From Embleya sp045207655 (GTDB lineage: Bacteria > Actinomycetota > Actinomycetes > Streptomycetales > Streptomycetaceae): DNA of 64,000 bases. Positions within the stretch are counted from its first letter, which is position 1, and each line of letters opens with the position of its first letter. The stretch spans positions 7,502,001 to 7,566,000 of the forward strand of contig NZ_CP108784.1 in assembly GCF_045207655.1 (NCBI RefSeq), read 5' to 3'. Made by a program: the position numbers and the translations under genes. Positions 41,163 through 49,661 of the stretch are shown here, piece by piece. The notes below the pieces were generated by a model. It did no database searches. It had not been told where the DNA came from and saw only the letters and a program-made list of their open reading frames with translations.

Positions 41163-42182
41163 TCACATCCGGAGGGCCTCGGACACCTCGGACAGTTCGG
41201 CCCGATACTCGATGCGGTCGAGCCACTCGGCGGGCCATCCGTCCAGGCCGTGTACGGCGCCGATCATCGCGCCCGCCAGCGCGGCGATCGAGTCCGAGTC
41301 GCCGGAGGTGGCCGCGGCCCGGGCGAGCGCCGACCTCGGATCGTCCGGATACAGCGCGACGCACAACACCGCCGTGGCCAGCGACTCCTCCGCGATCCAC
41401 CCGGCGCCGGTGATTTGGCACGGGTCCGATCGTCGATCGCGCTCCAGCAGGGCGCGCTCCAGCCGGGTCAGCACGCCCAGGCACTCGTCCCAGCCGCGCG
41501 CGATGAAGCCCTCCGGGGTGTCCGCGAACGGACCACGCCACAGGTCCTCGCCGAGCCAGTCGGCCCGATAGACCTTGCGCTGCGCCTCGGCGTGCGCGCG
41601 CAGGTACCCGGGCAGGTCGCCGATCGAGACCCCGACGCGCAGCGCGTGCACGGCGGTCGCGGTCAGGTCCGAGGCGGCCAGCGCGGTGGGGTGGCCATGG
41701 GTGACGGCCGCCTGGAGTTGCGCCGCGCCGCACCGGTCGGCCTCGCCGAGGGCGTCGACCAGGCCCAGCGGGGTGACCCGCATGTTCGCGCCGCAGCCCT
41801 TGGAGCCGCGTCGGGTCGCGTCGAGCCAGGTCCGGCCGGCGGCCAGCTCCGCGCACGCGGACATACACGTGTGCCCCGGCGCGCGGGTGTTGTCCGGGGA
41901 GTCCCACCAGGCCAGGAAGTGGCGGATCACCAGCGGCGCGAACCGCTCGGCGGTCAACGCGCCGCCGTCCGCTCGCGCGTCGATCAGCGCGTGCGCCACC
42001 GCCAGGCCCATCTGGGTGTCGTCGGTGACCAGGGCCGGCGTGCCCTCCAGGTCCATCGGGCCGGGCAGTTCGTACCGTCGCACGATCTGTGCGTACGACA
42101 GGAACTCCGTCGGCGCGCCCAAGGCGTCCCCGTACGCCAGGCCGAACATGCTCCCGCGCACGCGCTCCGCGTTCCCCACCAT
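41163..42182 (-). CDS. ADP-ribosylglycohydrolase family protein
   Basis: The 339-residue all-helical protein has RVRGSMFGLAYGDALGAPTE, then PALVTDDTQMGLAVAHALID (the T-D-D-T metal-binding motif). Later come SKGCGANMRVTPLGL and TSGDSDSIAALAGAMIGA (D-x-D-S-I with ligand Asp). These four motifs define DraG-type enzymes that remove ADP-ribose or act on ADP-ribosylated compounds. The ATG at 42182 opens the domain. The substrate cannot be assigned. Confidence 0.92.
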   Translation of the reverse strand: MVGNAERVRGSMFGLAYGDALGAPTEFLSYAQIVRRYELPGPMDLEGTPALVTDDTQMGLAVAHALIDARADGGALTAERFAPLVIRHFLAWWDSPDNTRAPGHTCMSACAELAAGRTWLDATRRGSKGCGANMRVTPLGLVDALGEADRCGAAQLQAAVTHGHPTALAASDLTATAVHALRVGVSIGDLPGYLRAHAEAQRKVYRADWLGEDLWRGPFADTPEGFIARGWDECLGVLTRLERALLERDRRSDPCQITGAGWIAEESLATAVLCVALYPDDPRSALARAAATSGDSDSIAALAGAMIGAVHGLDGWPAEWLDRIEYRAELSEVSEALRM

Positions 42183-42463
42183 GTGGCACCACCCTTCGTC
42201 GACCACCAGCCTGCCGGCCCGACGATCATCGCCCGGATCTTTTTCCGGTTCGGTGCGATGCGGCCGGGGCGAGGCGGTGCCGGGCGCCGGCGCCGGTGGT
42301 CGGGTCGCGGGCCGACGTCGCGGGCCGACGCGGCGGGTCGAGACCGTGGGCCGAGACGGTGGGCCGAGGTGGTGCGCCGGGACGGTGCGTCCGGGCGGCC
42401 CGCCGGGCGACGGGCCCGTTCGGCGAGGGTTCGGAATCGGCGGTCCGGGGCGAAGCTGAGGGC

Positions 42464-42859
42464 ATGGACGTACTCTCCGGCCGCATCCTGCTGCGCCCCA
42501 CCGATCTCGAACGCTCGCTGGTCTTCTACCGCGACGTGCTCGGACTCGCGATCGCCCGCGAGTTCGGGACCGGGATCCATCGCGGGACCGTGTTCTTCCT
42601 CGGCGGAGGCTTCCTGGAGGTCTCCGGTACCGCGTCCGCGGTCGGGCCGGGGTCGGAGGATCTGCGACTGTGGCTCCAGGTGCGGGATCTGGTCGCCACC
42701 CACCGGGAACTCCTGGGCAAGGGCGCCACCGTGCTGCGCGAGCCGCGCCGCGAGGCGTGGGGGTTGGACGAGATGTGGATCGCCGATCCGGACGGCGTGC
42801 GGATCTGTGTGGTGCAGGTTCCGGACGAGCATCCGATGCGCTTTCGACCCGGGATCTGA
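42464..42859 (+). CDS. VOC/glyoxalase-superfamily protein
   Basis: The 131-residue protein has GRILLRPTDLERSLVFYRDV, then LGLAIAREFGTG, and TVFFLGGGFLEVSGTASAVG. The end, WGLDEMWIADPDGVRICVVQ, holds the family's D-P-x-G ending. One Glo-EDI-BRP unit pair. The 281-bp upstream spacer is filled with degenerate GGGCCGAGACGG-like words and encodes nothing I recognise. Substrate unknown. Confidence 0.82.
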   Translation: MDVLSGRILLRPTDLERSLVFYRDVLGLAIAREFGTGIHRGTVFFLGGGFLEVSGTASAVGPGSEDLRLWLQVRDLVATHRELLGKGATVLREPRREAWGLDEMWIADPDGVRICVVQVPDEHPMRFRPGI

Positions 42860-43025
42860 CGGGTCGTCCGAAGCGGTGGCGGCAGTCGTCGCGGATCGCC
42901 CCGCGAGACGGTCGCGAACCCCGATCGGCCGGTGGTCCCGGGCCTCTTGACGCTCTCGGGTGGCGACGACACACTCAAGCTACCAGCCGGTAACAATTTC
43001 GACGATGCCCGGGGGCCCGCCACCC

Positions 43026-44240
43026 ATGACCGCCTTCAACCTCGCCCTGAACGAGGACCAGACCACCATCCGAGACTGGGTGCACACCTTCGCCGCCGAC
43101 ACCATGCGCCCGGCCGCCGCCGAGTGGGACGAGCGCGAGGAGACCCCCTGGCCGATCATCCAGGAAGCCGCCAAGGTCGGACTGTACTCCCTCGACTTCT
43201 TCACCACCCAGGCCTTCGATCCCACCGGGCTGAGCATGCCGCTGATCATGGAGGAACTCTTCTGGGGCGACGCCGGGTTGGGCCTGGCGCTGACCGGCAC
43301 CGCGCTCGCCGCGGCCGGCCTGGTGGCCAACGGCACCCAGGAGCAGATCATCACGTGGGCGTCGGAACTGTTCGGCACCGCCGACGACATCCGGGTCGCC
43401 GCGTTCTGCTCCTCCGAGCCCAACGCCGGCTCCGACGTCTCCTCGATGCGCACCCGCGCCGTCCACGACGAGGCCACCGGCGACTGGATCCTCAACGGGG
43501 TCAAGACCTGGGCCACCAACGGCGGCATCGCGCACGTGCACGTCGTGGTCGCCACCACCGACCCCGCGCTGGGCTCGCGCGGTCAGGCGAGCTTCGTGAT
43601 CCCGCCGAACACGCCCGGCCTGTCCCAGGGCCAGAAGTTCAAGAAGCACGGGATCCGCGCGTCGCACACCGCCGAGGTGGTGCTGGACAACGTGCGCGTC
43701 CCCGGCGACTGCCTGCTCGGCGGCAAGGAGAAGCTGGACGAGCGGATCGCGCGGGCCAAGGCGGGTACGTCCGGGCGCTCGAACGCGGCGATGGCCACCT
43801 TCGAGTCCTCCCGCCCGGCGGTGGCCGCCCAGGCGGTGGGCATCGCGCGTGCCGCCTACGAGGTGGCCCTGGAATACGCGCAGGTCCGCGAGCAGTTCGG
43901 CCGGCCGATCATCGACAACCAGGGCGTCGCGTTCACCATCGCCGACATGCGCACCCGGATCGACGCGGCCCGACTGCTCACCTGGCGGGCCTCGTGGATG
44001 GCGGCGACGAACCAGCCGTTCACCGCGGCCGAGGGCTCGATGTCCAAGCTGTACGCCGGTGAGACCGCCAAGTGGGTGACCTCCGCCGCGATGCAGATCC
44101 TCGGCGGCAACGGATACACCCGTGAGTACCCGGTCGAGCGCATGCACCGGGACAGCGCGATCTACACGATCTTCGAGGGCACCAGCGAGATCCAGCGACT
44201 GGTCATCGCGCGGACCTTGGCGGACGTGCCGATTCGCTGA
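43026..44240 (+). CDS. Acyl-CoA dehydrogenase
   Basis: The 404-residue FAD flavoenzyme has VAAFCSSEPNAGSDVSSMRT (flavin/substrate motif), WILNGVKTWATNGGIAHVHV, YAQVREQFGRPIIDNQGVAF and the ending QILGGNGYTREYPVERMHRD, then IYTIFEGTSEIQRLVIAR. The Glu of EGTSEIQ lies at the site used as catalytic base in many family members. It probably acts on a medium or branched acyl-CoA. The start at ATG 43026 (MTAFNLALNEDQ) matches the family; the frame is open upstream. No beta-oxidation partner adjoins it. Confidence 0.92.
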   Translation: MTAFNLALNEDQTTIRDWVHTFAADTMRPAAAEWDEREETPWPIIQEAAKVGLYSLDFFTTQAFDPTGLSMPLIMEELFWGDAGLGLALTGTALAAAGLVANGTQEQIITWASELFGTADDIRVAAFCSSEPNAGSDVSSMRTRAVHDEATGDWILNGVKTWATNGGIAHVHVVVATTDPALGSRGQASFVIPPNTPGLSQGQKFKKHGIRASHTAEVVLDNVRVPGDCLLGGKEKLDERIARAKAGTSGRSNAAMATFESSRPAVAAQAVGIARAAYEVALEYAQVREQFGRPIIDNQGVAFTIADMRTRIDAARLLTWRASWMAATNQPFTAAEGSMSKLYAGETAKWVTSAAMQILGGNGYTREYPVERMHRDSAIYTIFEGTSEIQRLVIARTLADVPIR

Positions 44241-44328
44241 CGCGGGGTCACCGGGCGCCGCGAGGCGTCGCGTCACTCGGCCCGAGGTGAGGGTCGGGTG
44301 TCGCGACGGTCGCCCGCGAATCGCCGGT

Positions 44329-44577
44329 TCAGCCGGTCCAGACCACATTCATCACGGTGACCCGGACGCGGCTGTCCTCGATGACGAACGTGATGAAGCC
44401 GAAGGAGCCGAACGCGGCCTCGCGCATGGTCTTGAGGCCGCTGTGCATTCGGCTGCCGACCGCCCAGGGGTCGCGCTCCAGGGCACTTTCCAGGGCGTTG
44501 AGCGCGCCGATCGCGCTACTGGGCAGGGTTGCCTTCTGGCGGGCGGCGGGCGCGTCGTACACGACCGGGTAGCTCAT
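44329..44577 (-). CDS. RelE/ParE-like toxin-type protein
   Basis: The 82-residue protein has the RelE-like fold order: start VVYDAPAARQKATLP, a helix with ALNALESALERDPWAVG, and beta strands FGSFGFITFVIEDSRVRVTV ending MNVVWTG. Its ATG overlaps the stop of the upstream 108-residue partner (ATGA), typical of toxin-antitoxin pairs. Catalytic residues of RelE ribonucleases are poorly conserved even in real toxins, so activity is unproven. Confidence 0.75.
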   Translation of the reverse strand: MSYPVVYDAPAARQKATLPSSAIGALNALESALERDPWAVGSRMHSGLKTMREAAFGSFGFITFVIEDSRVRVTVMNVVWTG

Positions 44578-44900
44578 GCGCGCCTGGTCTCGGCGGCGGG
44601 CACGGTCTCCAACTCCTCGCCCGCGTGCAGTCGGGCGGACCGTTCGAGAACGCGTTCGTAGTCGCCGGTGCGGCGGAGGATGAGATGGCGCTGCCAGCCG
44701 GCCAGGACATCAGCCAAGGCTGCGAGTTGTCCGGTGCCATGAGCGTGGTCGAGCGCGCCGGCGAACTCGCGCTCGAACTCGGCACGCGCGTCCTCGGGCA
44801 ACTCGGCGCGGATCTCGGCGGGCGACGGCCAGCGGGCGCCGCCGACGCGGATGACGAGATCGCCGGTGCGGGGCGCGGGAACGGGAAGCTGCTCGTCCAT
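44574..44900 (-). CDS. DUF6247-like antitoxin-type partner
   Basis: The 108-residue protein has GARWPSPAEIRAELPEDARA, then EFEREFAGALDHAHGTGQLA and a Trp-containing helix WQRHLILRRTGDYERV. The PSPAEIRAxLPE opening fits the DUF6247 group that precedes RelE-like genes in streptomycetes. Stop and start overlap with the toxin-type gene. No DNA-binding domain is evident. Confidence 0.7.
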   Translation of the reverse strand: MDEQLPVPAPRTGDLVIRVGGARWPSPAEIRAELPEDARAEFEREFAGALDHAHGTGQLAALADVLAGWQRHLILRRTGDYERVLERSARLHAGEELETVPAAETRRA

Positions 44901-45029
44901 GTACTCAGCGTGCCGGCCCGGCCGGACCGCGCGATAGTCGGCGCATGCGCGTGTGGCACACGCCCCGCGTCATGCGGCGCGTGCCGCGCACGACCCCGGG
45001 TGCGACGGTCCGACCGGGTTCGGCCCGGG

Positions 45030-45188
45030 TCAGCGCATCGGTGCCGGTTGTGGTTCGGGTTCCGGCTCGTCCGGGACCGGTGGCCGGCCCGGGTCCGGCG
45101 GCAGCGGCTCGGGGCCGGGTTCCGGCAGCGGGTGCGGGCTGGGCAACGGCGGGACCGGGGGCAACGGGTCCGGCCACGGATCGGTCAC
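45030..45188 (-). CDS. Proline-rich 52-residue protein with a strong ribosome site
   Basis: The GTG at 45188 is preceded by AGGAGG five bases away, one of the best Shine-Dalgarno matches in the window. The product reads TDPWPDPLPPVPPLPSPHPL and continues with Pro-Glu repeats ending PQPAPMR. It has no membrane segment. Pro-rich peptides of this kind recur in streptomycete genomes without known function. Confidence 0.6.
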   Translation of the reverse strand: MTDPWPDPLPPVPPLPSPHPLPEPGPEPLPPDPGRPPVPDEPEPEPQPAPMR

Positions 45189-45313
45189 GGCAACCTCCTG
45201 GCGAGGCGGGGCCCGGACGAGTCCGGACACGTCGCGGCGGCGACGTCACTTCCCGAATACCCCGCCGGCGCCGGACCACCGCCCCCGGTGGTCGTCCGGG
45301 GCGCAGACATCCG

Positions 45314-45370
45314 ACGAAACCCCTCCACGACGCCCATGACAAACGAAACCCCCCACGACGCCCACGACAA
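45314..45370. repeat. Two tandem copies of a 28-29 bp unit
   Basis: Both units start ACGAAACCCC and share CCACGACGCCCA and GACAA. Unit 1 covers 45314-45342 and unit 2 covers 45343-45370. They lie in a spacer of about 290 bp between the proline-rich gene and the 73-residue TrkA-like gene, where no other gene is seen. Confidence 0.75.
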
Positions 45371-45481
45371 ACCGTGTCGAACCCGGGTCGGTGCCCGAGG
45401 AAGCTCGATACCCGGGGAAGAGGGCCGACCACCCCCCGGTTGCACCTAATCTGAAGGCCCTCGTTCGAACAGGAGAACCTC

Positions 45482-45703
45482 ATGGGCGGCCAGGTCCCGA
45501 TCAGCGAAACCCCCCTCCCGGGCATCGGTACGCAGTACACCCTGTCCACCGTCGCGGGCCGGGCCATCTCCGTGGTCGCCGGCCGGGACGGCGTGCGTCG
45601 GATCGCCTTCTACAACGTCGACGACCCCGACGCGTGCGGGCCGGGCGTGCGGCTGACCCGCGCCGAGGCCGTCGCGCTCGCGGAACTGCTCGCCGAGGAC
45701 TGA
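45482..45703 (+). CDS. Short antiporter-associated regulatory protein, lacking the TrkA-C part
   Basis: The 73-residue protein matches the N-terminal domain of the regulatory subunits of CPA2 antiporters (KhtT-like): SETPLPGIGTQYTLSTVAGR, AFYNVDDPDACGPGVRLTRA and EAVALAELLAED. Full-length relatives continue into a TrkA-C ligand-binding domain of ~80 residues, which is missing. A stop codon follows cleanly. The antiporter begins 85 bases downstream. GGAGAAC precedes the ATG. Confidence 0.8.
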   Translation: MGGQVPISETPLPGIGTQYTLSTVAGRAISVVAGRDGVRRIAFYNVDDPDACGPGVRLTRAEAVALAELLAED

Positions 45704-45788
45704 CCCACCCGCCCGCGGACCCCCCTCACCCCGCGGTTCGAGCCGCAGACCGTCCTGCCCCTTCGAACACCGCGAGCACAACCCACCC

Positions 45789-46994
45789 ATGCACCCGGCA
45801 ACACTGCTCATCGAACTCGGCGCCATCATCCTGGGCCTGTCCATCCTCGGCCGGGTCGCGACCCGGATGGGGATGTCGCCCATCCCCTTCTATCTGCTCG
45901 GCGGTCTGGCCTTCGGCCACGGCGGCGTGCTCGACCTCTCACAGAGCGACAACTTCATCGAGATCGGCGCCGAGATCGGCGTCGTCCTGCTCCTGCTGCT
46001 GCTGGGCCTGGAATACACGGCCGGCGAACTGGTCACCAACCTGCGCGCCGCCGCGCCCGCCGGAGCGATCGACGCGCTGCTCAACGCGGTGCCCGGCTTC
46101 GTGGCCGGCCTGCTGCTCGGCTGGGGGCCCACCGCCGCGCTCGCCCTGGCCGGCGTCACCTGGATCTCCTCGTCCGGGGTGATCGCGAAGGTCCTCGGCG
46201 ACCTGGGCCACCTGGGCAACCGGGAGACCCCGGTGGTGCTGTCCGTCCTGGTCATCGAGGATCTCGCGATGGCGCTCTACCTGCCCATCCTCACCGCGCT
46301 GCTGGCCGGCGTCGGACTGCTCGGCGGCTCGCTCACCGTGGCCATCGCGCTGGGCACGATCAGCATCGTGCTCTTCCTCGCGCTCCGGCACGGCGGTCGG
46401 ATCTCCAAGGCGCTCTCCAGCGAGGAGCCGGAGTTCCTGCTGCTCGGCGTGCTCGGCCTGACCCTGTTGGTCGCCGGCATCGCGGACAAGCTGCAAGTGT
46501 CCGCCGCCGTCGGCGCCTTCCTGGTCGGCATCGCGATCTCCGGCGACGTCGCCGAACACGCGCAGACCCTGCTCGCGCCGCTGCGCGACCTGTTCGCGGC
46601 CGTCTTCTTCGTGTTCTTCGGCCTGTCCACCGACCCCGGCGCGCTGCCGGGCGTACTGCTGCCCGCCGCCGCACTGGCCCTGATCACCGCGCTGACCAAG
46701 ATCGCCACCGGCTACTGGGCCGCCGCCCGCGCGGGCATCGCCAAACCCGGCCGTTACCGGGCGGGCGGCGCGCTGGTCGCGCGCGGCGAGTTCTCCATCG
46801 TGATCGCCGGCCTGGCGGCCACCTCGGGCGTCGAGCCGCGGATGGGACCGTTCGCCGCCGCGTACGTGCTCATCCTGGTGGTCGCCGGCCCCTTCACGGC
46901 GCGCTACGCCGAGCCCGTGCTGCGCCGCCTGTTCGGCCCCAAGGCGGTACCGGCCCCGATCGAGGAGGACGACGACGACCTGACCCCGCGGTAG
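45789..46994 (+). CDS. CPA2-family cation:proton antiporter
   Basis: The 401-residue membrane protein has about 12 helices, for example LIELGAIILGLSILGRVATR and EIGVVLLLLLLGLEYTAGEL. SVLVIEDLAMALYLPILTAL carries the E-D charged pair where CPA2 proteins hold their ion-binding acid(s). AAVFFVFFGLSTDPGALPG and RAGGALVARGEFSIVIAGLA follow. The acidic end (EEDDDD) is cytosolic. It most likely exchanges K+ or Na+ for H+. It pairs with the small upstream regulatory-type gene. A hairpin terminator follows at 47046. Confidence 0.9.
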   Translation: MHPATLLIELGAIILGLSILGRVATRMGMSPIPFYLLGGLAFGHGGVLDLSQSDNFIEIGAEIGVVLLLLLLGLEYTAGELVTNLRAAAPAGAIDALLNAVPGFVAGLLLGWGPTAALALAGVTWISSSGVIAKVLGDLGHLGNRETPVVLSVLVIEDLAMALYLPILTALLAGVGLLGGSLTVAIALGTISIVLFLALRHGGRISKALSSEEPEFLLLGVLGLTLLVAGIADKLQVSAAVGAFLVGIAISGDVAEHAQTLLAPLRDLFAAVFFVFFGLSTDPGALPGVLLPAAALALITALTKIATGYWAAARAGIAKPGRYRAGGALVARGEFSIVIAGLAATSGVEPRMGPFAAAYVLILVVAGPFTARYAEPVLRRLFGPKAVPAPIEEDDDDLTPR

Positions 46995-47045
46995 CGGCGG
47001 ACGGTCGAGCCCCCCGCCCGGTTCGGGCAGTGGCCGCACACCCCG

Positions 47046-47077
47046 AGTCGGCGTATCCCCAACGGGATGCGCCGACT
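47046..47077 (+). terminator. Hairpin terminator at the left edge of the biosynthetic cluster
   Basis: AGTCGGCGTATCCC (47046-47059) pairs with GGGATGCGCCGACT (47064-47077) with one mismatch and a 4-base loop. It separates the antiporter gene from the biosynthetic operon. Confidence 0.75.
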
Positions 47078-47097
47078 TCGCGTTTCGAGAAGAACCC

Positions 47098-47157
47098 CTT
47101 ATCGCGGGCTTGTGGTTCCCGCCCGGTTACCTCCGTATCGTCGTTGACGGTAACCCC
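47098..47157 (+). promoter_or_regulatory. Shared cluster regulatory block, copy 1
   Basis: This 60-bp block matches 57248-57307 at 44 of 60 positions without gaps, starting CTTATCGCGGG and including GGTTCCCG and GTTACCT. It contains a perfect inverted repeat GGTTACC (47125-47131) / GGTAACC (47149-47155). It lies 111 bases before the salicylate synthase start. It probably holds a promoter or operator common to both operons. Confidence 0.7.
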
Positions 47158-47268
47158 AGGCATCGGTCCGACTCCGGCCCGCCGCGCCCCCGCCGTCGTC
47201 CCGCCCGCGGCCGTGCGCGTCGCGGTCGTCGACGCGCGATCCCGACCGCTACGAGAGGACGCCCGCAG

Positions 47269-48612
47269 ATGAGTCCCACCAGGTGGCTGCACTACTTCGA
47301 GACGCAGATCCCGCTCGCCGAGGAGCCGCTGCTCGTCGCGGCCCGACTGGCCGGCTCCGGCCTGCACGCGTCCTACGTGGTCTACGAGAACGGCGGCACG
47401 TGGTCGTACGCGGGCGGGGTGCGGGCCGAACTCACGCTGGACCGGCACGGTGCCAGGCTGAGCCGAGAGCACGAGCCGGACACCGTGCTGCCCTGGGACG
47501 ACCGGCCGCTGGACCTGGTGTCCCGACTCCTGGACACCGTGACGGTGCCCGAGTGGCGCGCGTACGGCTGGGCGGCCTTCGAACTGTCCTACGCCAAGGA
47601 CGGCGACCTCACGCACGTCGGCGACGAGCGACTGCTGCACCTGGTGGTGCCGCGCGCCGAGGTCCGACTGGAGGAGGGGCACGCGCTGTTGCGCGCGGTC
47701 GACCAGGAGACGCTGAGCGCCCTGATGGCCACGATCGGCACGCCGGTCGCGGGCTCCGCCGAGCCGGCCCGACCGCTGGACGTGCACGGCCGGGGCGAGT
47801 TCGAGTACCGCGAGGCGGTCAAGCTCGCGGTGGACGAGATCAACCACGGCGACCTGCACAAGGTGATCCTCTCCCGGGTGGTCGACGTGGACGAGGACAT
47901 CGACCTGATCGCGACCTACGTGACCGGCCGGCGGAGCAACAACCCGGCCCGCTCGTTCCTGCTCGACCTCGGCGGCATCGAGGCGATCGGCTTCAGCCCG
48001 GAGATCGTGGTCAAGGTGTCCGCGGCGGGCACCGTGGTCAGCCAACCGCTGGCCGGCACCCGCGCGCTGACCCCCGACCTGCTCGTCAACGAGAGCCTGC
48101 GCGCCGACCTGCTGGCCTCCGCGAAGGAGGTCTACGAGCACGCGATCTCGGTCAAGACCGGGACCGACGAACTCGAGGACGTGTGTGTGGAGGGCAGTGT
48201 GTCGGTGCCCGAGTTCATGACCGTACGCGAGCGCGGCAGTGTGCAGCACCTGGCTTCCCGGGTGTCCGGGCAACTGGCGCCGGGCGCGGGCATCTGGGAC
48301 GCCTTCGCCGCCGTCTTCCCGGCGGTGACCGCGTCCGGCGTGCCCAAGGACGCCGCGTACACCTCGATCCGCCGACACGAGCCCGGCGCGCGCGGTCTGT
48401 ACAGCGGCGCGGTGCTCACGGTGGACCACACCGGCGAACTGGACGCGGCCCTGGTGCTGCGCAGCGCCTACCGCAAGGACGGGCACACCTGGCTGCGCGC
48501 GGGCGCCGGCATCGTCGGCCACTCGACGCCGGAACGGGAGTTCGAGGAGACCTGCGAGAAGTTGGAGAGCGTGGCGCGCTACCTGGTGCCCGCGCGGGAG
48601 GAGGACGCGTGA
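47269..48612 (+). CDS. Salicylate synthase (MbtI/Irp9 type)
   Basis: The 447-residue MST-family enzyme converts chorismate via isochorismate to salicylate and pyruvate. It tracks MbtI from memory: HKVILSR with general-base Lys198, RSFLLDLGGIEAIGFSPEIV with Glu245, QPLAGTRAL with Thr264, EFMTVRERGSVQHLASRV, VFPAVTASGVPK, RGLYSGAV, TWLRAGAGI and EREFEETCEKL. It is first in operon 1 and supplies the aryl acid for the downstream AMP ligase. GAGAGGAC precedes the ATG. Its stop overlaps the next start (TGATG). Confidence 0.93.
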   Translation: MSPTRWLHYFETQIPLAEEPLLVAARLAGSGLHASYVVYENGGTWSYAGGVRAELTLDRHGARLSREHEPDTVLPWDDRPLDLVSRLLDTVTVPEWRAYGWAAFELSYAKDGDLTHVGDERLLHLVVPRAEVRLEEGHALLRAVDQETLSALMATIGTPVAGSAEPARPLDVHGRGEFEYREAVKLAVDEINHGDLHKVILSRVVDVDEDIDLIATYVTGRRSNNPARSFLLDLGGIEAIGFSPEIVVKVSAAGTVVSQPLAGTRALTPDLLVNESLRADLLASAKEVYEHAISVKTGTDELEDVCVEGSVSVPEFMTVRERGSVQHLASRVSGQLAPGAGIWDAFAAVFPAVTASGVPKDAAYTSIRRHEPGARGLYSGAVLTVDHTGELDAALVLRSAYRKDGHTWLRAGAGIVGHSTPEREFEETCEKLESVARYLVPAREEDA

Positions 48613-49658
48613 TGAGGTTCCACGAGGACGTATTCGTCGCGGGCGTGGGCTCGTATCGACCCGACGTGGTGAGCACCGCGTTCGCGGTCGGCGCGTCCTG
48701 GTACGACCCGGCGGACCGTGAGGCGTCCGGTATGGAGTCGGTGATGGTCGCCGGGGACCTGCCCGGGCCGGACATGGCGGTGCGGGCGGCCGAGGTCGCG
48801 GTGCGCCGGTCGGGCCACGATCCGGACGACTTCGGCGCGCTGCTGCACACCGCCACCCACCACCAGGGCCCGGACGGCTGGTCGGCGCCGCACTACGTGC
48901 TGCGCAACACGCTGGACCGGCCGATCACGGCGGTCCAGGTGGGGCCGGGTTGTCTGGGTTCGTTGGCCGCGTTGGAGAGCGCCGCGTACCGGCTGCTCGG
49001 CAACCCGGACCACGACGCGGTGCTGCTGACCTGCGGAGACAACTTCGGTACCCCGCTGGTGGATCGGTGGCGGGCGTCGAAGTTGTTCCTGCTCGCGGAC
49101 GGCGGCGCGGCCGCGGTGGTGTCCCGGCGGGCCGGGTTCGCCCGAGTGCTGGCCTTCGGGGCGGTGTCGAATCCGTCGATGGAGGAACTGCACCGAGGCG
49201 GCGAGAAGCGCTTCCCGCCCGGCATCACCATCGGCCGCTCGCTCAACTTCGAGGAACGCAGCGCCTATTGGCGCGAGCAGTGGGCCAAGGGTGTGGCACC
49301 GCCGATGGGGCACTTCGGTGACGTGGTGGCCGAGACGGTCGAGCGCACGCTGGCCGAGGCCGGCCTGGCGCTGGACAAGGTGGCCCGGATCTGCCACTCC
49401 GGCTACACCCGGGGCGCGTTGGAGAGCATCTACCTCGACCCGCTGGGCATCGACGACACGCGCGGCACCTGGGAGCTCACCCGCACGCTCGGGCACGCCG
49501 GTGCGGCGGACCCGTTCATCGGCCTCGAACACGTGTGGACCGGCGGCGAGGTGGTCCCCGGCGATCACGTCCTGTTGTTGTGCGCCGGGCCGGGCATGGA
49601 GACCGACTGCGCGGTGCTGGAGATCGTCGCCCCGTACGAGCCCGCGAAGGAGGGCTGA
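48612..49658 (+). CDS. KAS III-like acyltransferase with active-site Cys
   Basis: The 348-residue thiolase-fold protein has Cys114 in VQVGPGCLGSLAALESAAY, placed as the nucleophile of KAS III enzymes. A His lies in RICHSGYTRGALES; the usual Asn motif is changed to LGHAGAADP. Malonyl-ACP decarboxylation residues are thus altered, fitting a non-decarboxylating acyl transfer. In A33853 biosynthesis a KAS III-like protein joins activated aryl acid units. Here it may move salicyl from the carrier protein to 3-hydroxyanthranilate. Confidence 0.85.
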   Translation: MRFHEDVFVAGVGSYRPDVVSTAFAVGASWYDPADREASGMESVMVAGDLPGPDMAVRAAEVAVRRSGHDPDDFGALLHTATHHQGPDGWSAPHYVLRNTLDRPITAVQVGPGCLGSLAALESAAYRLLGNPDHDAVLLTCGDNFGTPLVDRWRASKLFLLADGGAAAVVSRRAGFARVLAFGAVSNPSMEELHRGGEKRFPPGITIGRSLNFEERSAYWREQWAKGVAPPMGHFGDVVAETVERTLAEAGLALDKVARICHSGYTRGALESIYLDPLGIDDTRGTWELTRTLGHAGAADPFIGLEHVWTGGEVVPGDHVLLLCAGPGMETDCAVLEIVAPYEPAKEG

Positions 49659-49661
49659 CCG

